Positions 50,408-63,059 of a DNA stretch of 64,000 nucleotides are shown one piece after another. Numbering within the stretch: the stretch's first letter is position 1; each line of letters starts with the position of its first letter. Origin of the DNA: QZKY01 sp963666295 (lineage in GTDB: Bacteria > Pseudomonadota > Gammaproteobacteria > Burkholderiales > Burkholderiaceae_D); the NCBI GenBank assembly GCA_963666295.1, contig OY762707.1:868001-932000 (forward strand). The letters run 5' to 3'. The translations under genes were made by a program, and so were the position numbers. The notes beneath the pieces are model-generated. The model was not told the DNA's origin and did no database searches. It saw only the letters and a program-made list of their open reading frames with translations.

Positions 50408-50968
50408 ATGCTTTCACATGCTAACTGGCACCCTCATATAAATGCCGTCAACCCGCCCACGACGCTACGCGAATGGCTTGCCCATAAAGGTTCGCTAACC
50501 ACCTTCCTGCAAGAACACTGCCAGAATTTTCACGTACGGTGCATCAATCAGCATCTGGAAACTTCCCTAAAAGATGAAATCAGGCCAATGGGGCTCTCCC
50601 GCCCCTGCAAAACGCTCGTAAGGGAAGTGCTGCTTTGCTGCGATGATCAGCCAGTTGTTTTTGCGCATACCATCATCATGGCGCGAGCCTGCGCGCTCAA
50701 CTGGCCAATGTTCAAAAAACTCGGAAATAGCTCACTCGGCATGCATTTATTTACTGATGCAAAAATTGTAAAAGGCAAAGCGCAATATGCGCGGTTAAAA
50801 CATACTCACTTACTTGCCAAGCGCCTCTTTTCAATCCTGCCTGAGCAACGTAAGACTCTGACTTTTTGCGCACGACGTTGCCTGTACCAACGAAATCGTG
50901 GTGCAATGCTGGTTACAGAAATTTTTTTACCGGAGATCATGCATCTTCGCACAAGGCTTACCGCATGA
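50408..50968 (+). CDS. ubiC: Chorismate lyase (pyruvate-lyase)
   Basis: Makes 4-hydroxybenzoate from chorismate, the first step of ubiquinone synthesis; 186 aa. Similarity features: LREWLAHKGSLTTFLQEHC, REVLL...VVFAHTIIM (active-site arginine region), LGNSSLGMHLF, and the late glutamate in VTEIFLPE. Start set at ATG 50408 (MLSHANWHPH); a TTG eight codons earlier lies inside the yqiA end. Its stop overlaps the RNase start by 4 bases. Confidence 0.88.
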   Translation: MLSHANWHPHINAVNPPTTLREWLAHKGSLTTFLQEHCQNFHVRCINQHLETSLKDEIRPMGLSRPCKTLVREVLLCCDDQPVVFAHTIIMARACALNWPMFKKLGNSSLGMHLFTDAKIVKGKAQYARLKHTHLLAKRLFSILPEQRKTLTFCARRCLYQRNRGAMLVTEIFLPEIMHLRTRLTA

Positions 50969-52974
50969 ACCTGTTTTTCGAATCATCTGGCGACTTCAAA
51001 ACTGGCACTGTCCTCAGCAAGGCTGGCGATTCCTTTCAAGTAGAGCTCCCTGGCGGCAAACGCACAAAGGTACGATCTCGTGACGTTCTTATCCAGTACT
51101 CAAACCTACAACCCGAGCATCTTATTGACCAGGCAAAAGAAACGGCCAGTGAAATTGATCTCGATTTTTTGTGGGAAGTCGCGGGAGAAGATGAGTTTGG
51201 TTTTTCCGAACTGGGATTTGAATACTTTGGTCATGAGCCCCAACCTCATGAGTCAGCCGGACTACTGCTGTGCTTACACGCCGCACCGATGTACTTCTAC
51301 AAGCGCGGTAAAGGCCGATACAAGGCCGCACCGGAAGCCAACCTGAAAGCTGCGCTCGCAAGCATTGAGCGCAAAAAGCAACAGGCCGTTGTTCAGGAAC
51401 AATATGTAGAAGCATTGAAGCAGGGAAAACTTCCTGAAGCCATGGCGCCACTCGTGCTGCAACTGCTTTTCAGGCCGGATAAGAATTCCATCGAATACAA
51501 AGCACTCACCACAGCCTGCCATGACTTGCGCACGACGCCACAAAAGCTGATGCTGGATGTAGGCGGCATTAGTTCTCCATTTGAATTGCATAAAAATAAA
51601 TTTCTTTACGAACACTTTCCGAATGGCACCGGCTTTTCTTCAACGCATACCCCCAAATTGTCGCGCAACTTGAGCGCCGCCGACGTTCAGGCATTTTCAA
51701 TTGACGACATCCATACCACGGAAATTGATGATGCCTTCTCTGTAAAACAGCTTGAAAATGGCCTGTTTCGCATAGGCGTCCACATCGCTGCTCCTGGCCT
51801 TGCCATCCGACCTGACGATGATATCGATCAAATTGCGCGTCAACGCATGTCTACCGTTTACACGCCTGGGGAAAAAATAACCATGTTGCCCGAGGAACTG
51901 GTTGAGGCATACACCCTCGGTGCCGGCAAAGAACGTCCTGCACTGTCTTTGTATACAACGCTGGATCCATCAAACTGGTCTGTGCAGTCAGTCGAAACCG
52001 TGGTTGAAAAAATAATGATTGCGGACAATCTGCGCCACAACGACCTTGATCAGATCATTACTCAAGATGCTTTGGAGAACAAATCCAATCCATTTCCGTA
52101 CCGAGATGAATTAGCCACTCTCTGGCAATGGGCACAAATTCTTAAGCAAAGCCGAATGGCAAAGCGCGAAAGTTTTGGCTTAAAACCTGTGCCAACCAGT
52201 CATGTTGACTACAATTTTTACGTGGAAGGCGGCATAGTTTCAATTGAACGACGTATGCGTGATGCGCCGCTGGACATAATCGTGGCGGAATTGATGATTT
52301 ATACCAACAGCACCTGGGGAAAATACTTGAATGACCACGGTGTGCCAGGCATTTACCGCTCTCAGGGACGAGGCGGCTGGGCCGGCTGGATGCAAGTTAG
52401 AATGCTCACGCACGCGGCACCGCATCAAGGGCTGGGCGTTGATCAGTATGCATGGTGCACGTCACCTTTGCGACGCTACACCGACTTGGTAAATCAATGG
52501 CAAATCTTTGCGTGTGTGGAACATGGTGTCTCTGCACCCCTTGCTGCGCCGTTTCGCCACAAGGATGCCAAGCTGATGGCGCTTGTATCAGCATTTGAAT
52601 CGACCTATTCTGCGTACGCGGAATTTCAAAGTGAAATGGAACGTTATTGGTGTTTGCGCTGGTTGTCGCAAGAAGGGATACAACAGACAAATGCTGTGGT
52701 TCTAAAAGACGAACTGGTTCGCCTTGTTGATATCCCTTTAACGCTTCGTTTACCGGGCATGACACAACTTGTACGCGGCGCACAGGTCAAGCTCGACCTG
52801 ATAGGCTGGAACGAGGCAGACTTATCGGTAGAAGCGCGATTGCTTGAAGTTGTATCAAAAACGTCGGATGCTGCTTCTGATATCGAAGACGAAAACATCG
52901 GCGAGGCAGAAGCGCCCCTCGCGCATGAGGATGCGCCACCTGTCGAAGAGGCTGGTGACGGCACCCCCTGTTAA
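50965..52974 (+). CDS. Ribonuclease II family (RNB domain) exoribonuclease
   Basis: 669 aa. The RNB catalytic core starts near residue 235; the magnesium aspartates are in SIDDIHTTEIDDAFSV (about 246-258), and the arginine-rich end motif is WCTSPLRRYTDLVNQWQ. RNase II digests RNA from the 3' end. The N-terminal part is not an obvious cold-shock pair and the C-terminal S1 region is short with an acidic tail (EDENIGEAEAPLAHEDAPPVEE), so it differs from E. coli RNase II and RNase R. ATG overlaps the ubiC stop (ATGA). Confidence 0.9.
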   Translation: MNLFFESSGDFKTGTVLSKAGDSFQVELPGGKRTKVRSRDVLIQYSNLQPEHLIDQAKETASEIDLDFLWEVAGEDEFGFSELGFEYFGHEPQPHESAGLLLCLHAAPMYFYKRGKGRYKAAPEANLKAALASIERKKQQAVVQEQYVEALKQGKLPEAMAPLVLQLLFRPDKNSIEYKALTTACHDLRTTPQKLMLDVGGISSPFELHKNKFLYEHFPNGTGFSSTHTPKLSRNLSAADVQAFSIDDIHTTEIDDAFSVKQLENGLFRIGVHIAAPGLAIRPDDDIDQIARQRMSTVYTPGEKITMLPEELVEAYTLGAGKERPALSLYTTLDPSNWSVQSVETVVEKIMIADNLRHNDLDQIITQDALENKSNPFPYRDELATLWQWAQILKQSRMAKRESFGLKPVPTSHVDYNFYVEGGIVSIERRMRDAPLDIIVAELMIYTNSTWGKYLNDHGVPGIYRSQGRGGWAGWMQVRMLTHAAPHQGLGVDQYAWCTSPLRRYTDLVNQWQIFACVEHGVSAPLAAPFRHKDAKLMALVSAFESTYSAYAEFQSEMERYWCLRWLSQEGIQQTNAVVLKDELVRLVDIPLTLRLPGMTQLVRGAQVKLDLIGWNEADLSVEARLLEVVSKTSDAASDIEDENIGEAEAPLAHEDAPPVEEAGDGTPC

Positions 52975-53047
52975 TTGCCAGACGTGATTTTTTGTATTGC
53001 GGCGCTTTATCGTACAATCTGGAAGTATTTTCCAGAGCCAAGACGAC

Positions 53048-53926
53048 GTGAAATCCATCTTCCAAAATCAAATACTATCCACGGCGATTGTTGTATCCGT
53101 CCTGTTTCACGGTTTATTGCTTTCCGTGAACTTTGTATCGCCTAAAGCTTTTAGCTTTTTTTCAGACGAGCAAAAACTGGACATTGTTTTAGTCAATACA
53201 AAACAAGATCGCGCGCCATTAAAGCCTGATGCTTTGGCACAGGCCAATCTCGACGGTGGTGGTCAAACAAAAAATGGACGAACGCAATCTCCTCTGCCTG
53301 ACATGAGCCAGCATTCAGACGGCACCAATCTGGACACGTCTCGCAACAAGTCCTCCGTATCGCGGCAAATGCAAGAAAGCTTGGTGTCACAACTTAAACT
53401 CATCACGACACCAAAGCGATCCAGCCCTGAACGTCTGGAAGCAAGTAAGCCATCCCGCAAACAAAATGTTCAATCCTTCAATCGCCTAGAAGATAGCCGG
53501 ATACTTGCGCGCAAGGCAGCTGAGCTAGCACTGAATGTTCGTGACAAGGAAAATATCCCGAAGAAAACACACATATCACCCTCAACCAAGGGCGTGGTTT
53601 ATGCCCAATATTACGAACGATTTAAGGCGCGCATCCAGCAAATTGGCGAATTAAATTTTCCGCGTACCAACGGCACAAAACTTTATGGCAATTTGGTCAT
53701 TGCCATTCCGATTTATCATGATGGCACTATATATGAAGCGGAAGGCGGCCCCGTAGTTGAGCGCTCGTCCGGCAAGCCGGCACTTGATGCGGCAGCAATT
53801 CGACTCGTGCGCCAGGCTGCTCCGTATGGGCGCTTCCCGCAAAACATGAGAGATGAGTACGCGGATGTTTGGGTGCTCCACTCACTTTTCGAATTTACAC
53901 GCGATGACGAACTTGAGTTCCGTTAA
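53048..53926 (+). CDS. TonB-like energy transducer protein
   Basis: 292 aa from a GTG start. One N-terminal membrane helix (LSTAIVVSVLFHGLLLSVNF), a polar basic linker (residues 45-180), and a C-terminal TonB-type domain (YGNLVIAIPIYHDGTIYEAEGG...ALDAAAIRLVRQAAPYGRFP). It would span the periplasm, but no exbB or exbD is nearby and the linker lacks the usual Pro-Glu/Pro-Lys repeats. A TTG 17 codons upstream is a possible alternative start. I recall this gene before aroE in betaproteobacteria. Confidence 0.82.
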   Translation: MKSIFQNQILSTAIVVSVLFHGLLLSVNFVSPKAFSFFSDEQKLDIVLVNTKQDRAPLKPDALAQANLDGGGQTKNGRTQSPLPDMSQHSDGTNLDTSRNKSSVSRQMQESLVSQLKLITTPKRSSPERLEASKPSRKQNVQSFNRLEDSRILARKAAELALNVRDKENIPKKTHISPSTKGVVYAQYYERFKARIQQIGELNFPRTNGTKLYGNLVIAIPIYHDGTIYEAEGGPVVERSSGKPALDAAAIRLVRQAAPYGRFPQNMRDEYADVWVLHSLFEFTRDDELEFR

Positions 53927-53947
53927 ACCTTTTTGACTATAGATGAC

Positions 53948-54787
53948 ATGACTACGCAAATTCCAGACCGATACGCTGTGTTTGGCAACCCGATTGCACA
54001 CAGCAAGTCCCCAGAAATTCATGCCCGTTTTGCGAGCCTAACCAAGCAAAACATGATCTACGAGTGCATTTTGGCACCTATTGATGGTTTTGCAGACAGC
54101 GTACACAAATTTATCGAGCAAGGCGGCAAAGGGGCTAATGTCACCGTGCCGTTTAAATTAGAGGCTTTTCAACTGGCAACACACCATACTGAACGCGCTC
54201 GCACAGCCAAAGCCGTCAATACGCTTCGCTTCGACGGCGATGTGATTATTGGTGATAACACCGACGGTGTTGGCCTTGTTAATGACATTTTGCGCAACTA
54301 TGGCTTGTCGATGTTCGGGAAACGTATCTTGTTGCTTGGCGCTGGCGGTGCGGCCCAAGGCGTGTTGTATCCATTTATCGGTGAATGTCCGACTGAAATT
54401 GTTATTGCCAACCGCACCATCAGCAAAGCCATTGCGCTTGCCGAGGAATTTACCAATAATCCCAGCACCAAGATCAACGTCTGCGAATATGTTGATTTGC
54501 AAGGTCCCTTCGACATTATCGTCAACGCCACATCAACAGGCCTAAGCGACAGTATGCCTCCCGTTTCTGCCTCTATTTTCGATGCCGGTGTACTTGCCGT
54601 TGATATGGTTTATGGCAAAAATCCAACGCGATTCATGCAGTTTGCCGCTGACAACGGCGCGACTGTTCGGGACGGTCTTGGGATGTTGGTCGAGCAGGCT
54701 GCAGAATCCTTTTTCCTCTGGCGCGGTGTGCGCCCAAACGCATCTACTGTTTTAGAAGAACTAAGGGCCCTGCTGGACGCGTCATAA
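53948..54787 (+). CDS. aroE: Shikimate dehydrogenase
   Basis: Reduces 3-dehydroshikimate with NADPH; 279 aa. Substrate domain NPIAHSKSPEIHARF and GANVTVPFKLEAF (catalytic lysine), then the NADP domain LLGAGGAAQGVLYPF and IANRTISKA. The frame opens with a TTG five codons before the ATG that I chose. It starts 21 bases after the TonB-like gene and closes the operon. The gap to corA (54788-55054, 267 bases) shows no gene. Confidence 0.96.
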   Translation: MTTQIPDRYAVFGNPIAHSKSPEIHARFASLTKQNMIYECILAPIDGFADSVHKFIEQGGKGANVTVPFKLEAFQLATHHTERARTAKAVNTLRFDGDVIIGDNTDGVGLVNDILRNYGLSMFGKRILLLGAGGAAQGVLYPFIGECPTEIVIANRTISKAIALAEEFTNNPSTKINVCEYVDLQGPFDIIVNATSTGLSDSMPPVSASIFDAGVLAVDMVYGKNPTRFMQFAADNGATVRDGLGMLVEQAAESFFLWRGVRPNASTVLEELRALLDAS

Positions 54788-55054
54788 TTTCCTTTGCTTC
54801 CAGTTTTCAGAGAAGTCTGATGCAAAACTAGCTTTCTTGCAGAAAAATTAATTTTTTTGCTGCGTTCGTAAAGCTGCTTTTTTACATTTCGATATCTCGC
54901 TTGCTTTTTACTTGCTAGCCTCTGGCTATGTCAGTACACTTTCGCCAGCCTTGTTGCGAATCGCTCGTGCGCATATTGTGCGAGGATAGCAGCCAAATAG
55001 TATGCAGCGTCGCTTTTGAATAGACGGCGAGAATGCTGCCAGCAAGGGAAAATA

Positions 55055-56020
55055 ATGATCAATGTGTTTGTACTGCAAAATGGCCGTCTGAATCAGGTAA
55101 CCATCGAGTCACGCGCCGATCTGGAAAATGTTGATCCTACGTGGGTCGACTTGACTGACCCCAGCGAGGAAGAGCGCCAATGGATCAAGAGCATCTACGG
55201 CTTGACGCTACCTGACGAAGATGATGTTAAAGATATCGAGGCATCCGCGCGCTACTATGAAGAAGAGAATGGCGATTTACACTTGCGCACGGATTTCCTG
55301 CTAGAAGAAGATGACGGTCCTGCCACAGTTGTCACTGTTGCGTTCATTCTGGCAAGTGGCAAGTTGTTTTCCGTACACAATGAAGACTTGCCGGTATTCC
55401 GGCTGGTTCGCATGCGTGCGCGTTCGCGCCCCGGCTATATTACTGACTATAAGGATGTACTGCTTGATCTCTACGCGACCGATGCTGAATATTCTGCGGA
55501 TGCACTTGAAGGCATTTATGTATCACTTGAAGACGTAAGTCGCAGAGTTCTGCAAGAGGAATTTACCGATCAAGAGGCCGCCACTGTCTTGAATCTGATT
55601 GCGCAGGAAGAAGATTTGAATGGTCGCATTCGTCGCAACATGATGGACACCAGACGGGCGGTCAGCTTTCTGATGCGCACCCGTCTGCTTGATGCTGAGC
55701 AATTTGATGAAGCCCGCCAAATCTTGCGTGATATCGAATCGCTCGATAACCACACCTCCTTCCTGTTTGACAAAATCAACTTCTTGATGGACGCCACCGT
55801 TGGTTTCATTAACATCAATCAGAACAAAATCATTAAGATATTCTCCGTAGCAAGCGTTGTTTTTCTGCCTCCGACGCTTATCGCCAGTATCTACGGCATG
55901 AACTTCAAAATTTTGCCCGAGCTTCAGTGGGATCTGGGCTATCCGCTTGCTCTCATCATGATGCTCGCCAGCGCTGTTACGCCATTCTGGTATTTTCGTC
56001 ATCGAGGATGGTTGAAATAG
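55055..56020 (+). CDS. corA: Magnesium/cobalt transport protein
   Basis: 321-aa inner-membrane pentameric channel. A long acidic and helical cytoplasmic domain (1-255) is followed by two helices near the C-terminus; the selectivity motif YGMNF ends the first helix, and the tail is HRGWLK. AAGGGAA precedes the ATG at 55055. Monocistronic as far as seen; it converges on the rrn operon. Confidence 0.95.
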   Translation: MINVFVLQNGRLNQVTIESRADLENVDPTWVDLTDPSEEERQWIKSIYGLTLPDEDDVKDIEASARYYEEENGDLHLRTDFLLEEDDGPATVVTVAFILASGKLFSVHNEDLPVFRLVRMRARSRPGYITDYKDVLLDLYATDAEYSADALEGIYVSLEDVSRRVLQEEFTDQEAATVLNLIAQEEDLNGRIRRNMMDTRRAVSFLMRTRLLDAEQFDEARQILRDIESLDNHTSFLFDKINFLMDATVGFININQNKIIKIFSVASVVFLPPTLIASIYGMNFKILPELQWDLGYPLALIMMLASAVTPFWYFRHRGWLK

Positions 56021-56112
56021 CCTCCCCCTGCACATCTTCTTTTGCCGCAACTTAACGGCCCTGCAATTTAGTTATATCAACTTACAGCGAAACTTGCTTT
56101 GTTTTCAGACGC

Positions 56113-56148
56113 AAAAAACCCCAGGTTTTTATACCTGGGGTTTTTTTA
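56113..56148. terminator. Terminator between corA and the rrn operon
   Basis: A-run, CCCCAGGT stem, TTTTAT loop, ACCTGGGG, then seven T residues. The flanking A and T runs suit termination from both sides: rrn (7 bases after 5S) and corA. Confidence 0.9.
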
Positions 56149-56154
56149 ATTAAA

Positions 56155-56268
56155 GCCTGACGATAACCTACTTTCACACTGGTTGCAGCACTATCATCGG
56201 CGCAGAGTCGTTTCACGTTCCTGTTCGGGATGGGAAGGAGTGGTACCAACCTGCTATGGTCATCAGGC
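56155..56268 (-). rRNA. rrf: 5S ribosomal RNA
   Basis: About 114 nt. The minus strand starts GCCTGATGACCATAGCAGG, contains CCATCCCGAACAGGAACGTG and ends GGTTATCGTCAGGC; the terminal stem GCCTGA/TCAGGC closes it. Exact ends are set by the stem and may be off by a few bases. Confidence 0.95.
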
Positions 56269-56280
56269 ATGACTTGTCGT

Positions 56281-56304
56281 GTTGCTTGAGTTTAGTCAAG
56301 CAAC
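56281..56304 (-). other. Hairpin in the 23S-5S spacer
   Basis: GTTGCTTGA and TCAAGCAAC form a perfect 9-bp stem with a 6-base loop, 12 bases before the 5S start. It is a likely RNase processing site rather than a terminator because no T run follows. Confidence 0.45.
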
Positions 56305-56394
56305 GCAATCTGGAAGAAGTAAATTTTACTACTTGTTATGGGTGTGATGCTCAAAAGGCATACACATAAACTTAGCTTGTCTATAACTGTCAAG

Positions 56395-59280
<2,886 letters not shown>

Positions 59281-59464
59281 GTTGACCTCTATTAAAGAGA
59301 CGCTATAGAAATTGCTGAGTTTGCGTGTTTGCCGTATCCAAAGTAAATCATATTTTTCTTGAGATCACTTTACATACTTTTTTGATTGATACAATCACAC
59401 CCAAATAACTTCACTTCCGCGTAAACGCTTCCATGTCGTTAATTGAATCTTTACTTCTTCCAAA

Positions 59465-59476
59465 TTGTTAAAGAAC
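59465..59476 (-). promoter_or_regulatory. boxA antitermination signal before 23S
   Basis: The minus strand reads GTTCTTTAACAA, close to the boxA consensus TGCTCTTTAACAA, in the spacer between tRNA-Ala and 23S. It recruits NusB/NusE-type antitermination factors in known systems. Confidence 0.7.
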
Positions 59477-59544
59477 GGATATTGCCATTGGCTAAAAAAC
59501 CAAACCACAACCCAATTACGAAACCGGATTCTGGTTTGGATTTT

Positions 59545-59620
59545 TGGTGGAGGATGACGGGATCGAACCGACGACCCCCTGCTTGCAAAGCAGGTGCTCT
59601 CCCAGCTGAGCTAATCCCCC
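59545..59620 (-). tRNA. tRNA-Ala (anticodon TGC)
   Basis: 76 nt with an encoded CCA. It begins GGGGGATTAGCTCAGCTGGG, the anticodon loop is CTTTGCAAG (TGC), the T arm has GGTTCGATCCC, and the acceptor stem closes with ATCCTCC. It lies between tRNA-Ile and 23S. Confidence 0.97.
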
Positions 59621-59630
59621 GCACGTACGT

Positions 59631-59707
59631 TGGTGGGTCTGGTTGGAATCGAACCAACGACCCCCGCCTTATCAAGACGGTGCTCTAACCGACTGAGCTA
59701 CAGACCC
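59631..59707 (-). tRNA. tRNA-Ile (anticodon GAT)
   Basis: 77 nt with an encoded CCA. It begins GGGTCTGTAGCTCAGTCGG, the anticodon loop is CTTGATAAG (GAT), the T arm GGTTCGATTCC, and the acceptor ends CAGACCCACCA. Ten bases separate it from tRNA-Ala. Confidence 0.97.
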
Positions 59708-59809
59708 ATACGGACCAGACAACCGCCGACTGGCCTTGCCCTTACCGACTATTGCCCGTACCCATTCAAAACTGACGATAAGTGTGAGCGCTTAATATTA
59801 CCGCTTCTC

Positions 59810-61353
<1,544 letters not shown>

Positions 61354-61530
61354 CAATCTCTGTTTTAAGGCATCTCTGCCTTCAGTCTTGCGACTAACTC
61401 ACTCAAAATACTGACAGGATTCTTCTCTCGAAGCATCCTAATTTCTTTCTTTGTGAGCATTTAATATTTCTTCGTCCAACCCAAATAATCAGGTCAGCGC
61501 AGTCATACCAAACGCCCACACTTATCGTCT

Positions 61531-61548
61531 GTTTTATTTTTAAAGACC
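61531..61548 (-). promoter_or_regulatory. boxA-like signal in the rrn leader
   Basis: The minus strand has GGTCTTTAAAAATAAAAC in the roughly 260-nt leader between the promoter and 16S. The CTTTAA core matches boxA, though the downstream CAA is altered. Confidence 0.5.
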
Positions 61549-61620
61549 TTCCGCAGGCACTCCAATTTCTTCGGTGCCTCGCCAACAAAGCGTTGTGTTT
61601 GTCAGCAACAGAGAAGCGAG

Positions 61621-61649
61621 ATTATGAACTACCTTTTTAAATCCGTCAA
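61621..61649 (-). promoter_or_regulatory. rrn operon promoter
   Basis: On the minus strand -35 TTGACG (61649-61644), 17-base spacer, -10 CATAAT (61626-61621). An A-rich stretch (61660-61675) upstream could be an UP element. Transcription would start about 61614, giving a 260-nt leader. The whole region 61354-61956 holds this leader, the promoter and, beyond about 61680, the ychF upstream DNA, in which I see no gene and no clear promoter. Confidence 0.8.
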
Positions 61650-61956
61650 CCCCTCGTCTTACTCTTTTTTCTTCCCGCCTCACAGACCATCTCACTCAAT
61701 CCAAACAAGCAAAACAGCCCGCCAAACAACGGGAGACGAACTATAACAAATCACTCATCATACTTGCAAGGGGTTTTTCAGTTTATCAAATATTCCAAAA
61801 GGTGCGCGCAACAACGGCTCATACGTTTGCTTCTTCTCAAACCAACGCTGTATAGCAAAGATTTCATCATTCCACTATCGTGGAAGGGTAAAATATCCAG
61901 GTTTCGGTGCCACCTGTGCACTTGGTCAAACCCCTATTTAGCGAAGCAGAACCATC

Positions 61957-63048
61957 ATGAGCCTCAAATGCGGTATCGTCGGCTTGCCCAACGTCGGCAA
62001 GTCCACTCTATTTAACGCCCTCACCAAAGCGGGCATCCCTGCAGAGAATTATCCTTTTTGCACAATCGAACCAAATGTTGGCATCGTTGAAGTGCCCGAT
62101 CCTCGCCTGGAAAATCTTGCGACGATTGTTAAGCCGCAGCGCGTTCTCCCCGCTGTAGTTGAATTTGTTGATATTGCAGGGCTTGTTGCTGGTGCTTCGA
62201 AAGGCGAAGGCTTGGGTAACCAGTTCCTGGCCCATATTCGCGAAACAGACGCAATCGTGAACGTTGTCCGTTGTTTTGAGAATGACAACGTCGTGCACGT
62301 TGCCGGCAAAATTGACCCTGTCAGCGATATACAAGTCATTGAAACCGAACTGGCGCTAGCCGACCTGGGAACCGTCGAGCGCGTCATTCAGCGCGAGTCG
62401 CGGAAAGCGCAAACTGGTGATAAAACATCCGCAAAACTGGTCGCGCTGCTCGAACAGGTGCAACAACACCTTGATGAGGGCAAGCCTGTGCGAACCATGA
62501 ATCTGGATGAGGAGCAGTCGATTCTCCTACACTCATTGCATCTCATCACGGCAAAGCCAGCTATGTATGTGGCAAACGTTTCTGAAGATGGATTCACAGA
62601 CAACCCGCTCCTCGACAAATTGACTGAATATGCGCAAGCCCAAAATGCGCCAATTGTTGCGATCTGTGCCGCAATCGAATCTGAGATTGCCGACTTGGAT
62701 GAAGAAGATCGGGATGCTTTCTTGTCCGACATGGGCATGGCCGAACCCGGACTGAACCGCCTTATTCGCGCGGGATATAGCCTGCTTGGCCTGCAAACCT
62801 ATTTTACTGCGGGCGTAAAGGAAGTGCGCGCCTGGACCATACGCGCCGGCGACACAGCGCCCAAAGCTGCAGGCGTCATCCACACAGACTTTGAGCGCGG
62901 CTTCATTCGTGCGCAGACTATTTCTTATGAGGATTTCATGCAACACAAAGGCGAACAAGGGGCCAAGGAAGCAGGAAAAATGCGCGCAGAAGGTAAGGAA
63001 TATGTTGTCAAAGATGGGGATGTGCTGAACTTTCTGTTCAACGTCTAA
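61957..63048 (+). CDS. ychF: Redox-regulated ATPase YchF
   Basis: 363 aa, Obg-family P-loop protein that binds ribosomes and hydrolyses ATP rather than GTP. P-loop GLPNVGKS (9-16), switch region AENYPFCTIEPNVG, DIAGLV (G3), and a C-terminal TGS domain (DFERGFIRAQTISYEDFMQHKG). No promoter is sharply visible in the region after the rrn promoter. A diguanylate cyclase gene begins 11 bases after its stop. Confidence 0.97.
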   Translation: MSLKCGIVGLPNVGKSTLFNALTKAGIPAENYPFCTIEPNVGIVEVPDPRLENLATIVKPQRVLPAVVEFVDIAGLVAGASKGEGLGNQFLAHIRETDAIVNVVRCFENDNVVHVAGKIDPVSDIQVIETELALADLGTVERVIQRESRKAQTGDKTSAKLVALLEQVQQHLDEGKPVRTMNLDEEQSILLHSLHLITAKPAMYVANVSEDGFTDNPLLDKLTEYAQAQNAPIVAICAAIESEIADLDEEDRDAFLSDMGMAEPGLNRLIRAGYSLLGLQTYFTAGVKEVRAWTIRAGDTAPKAAGVIHTDFERGFIRAQTISYEDFMQHKGEQGAKEAGKMRAEGKEYVVKDGDVLNFLFNV

Positions 63049-63059
63049 GTTACACGGTC

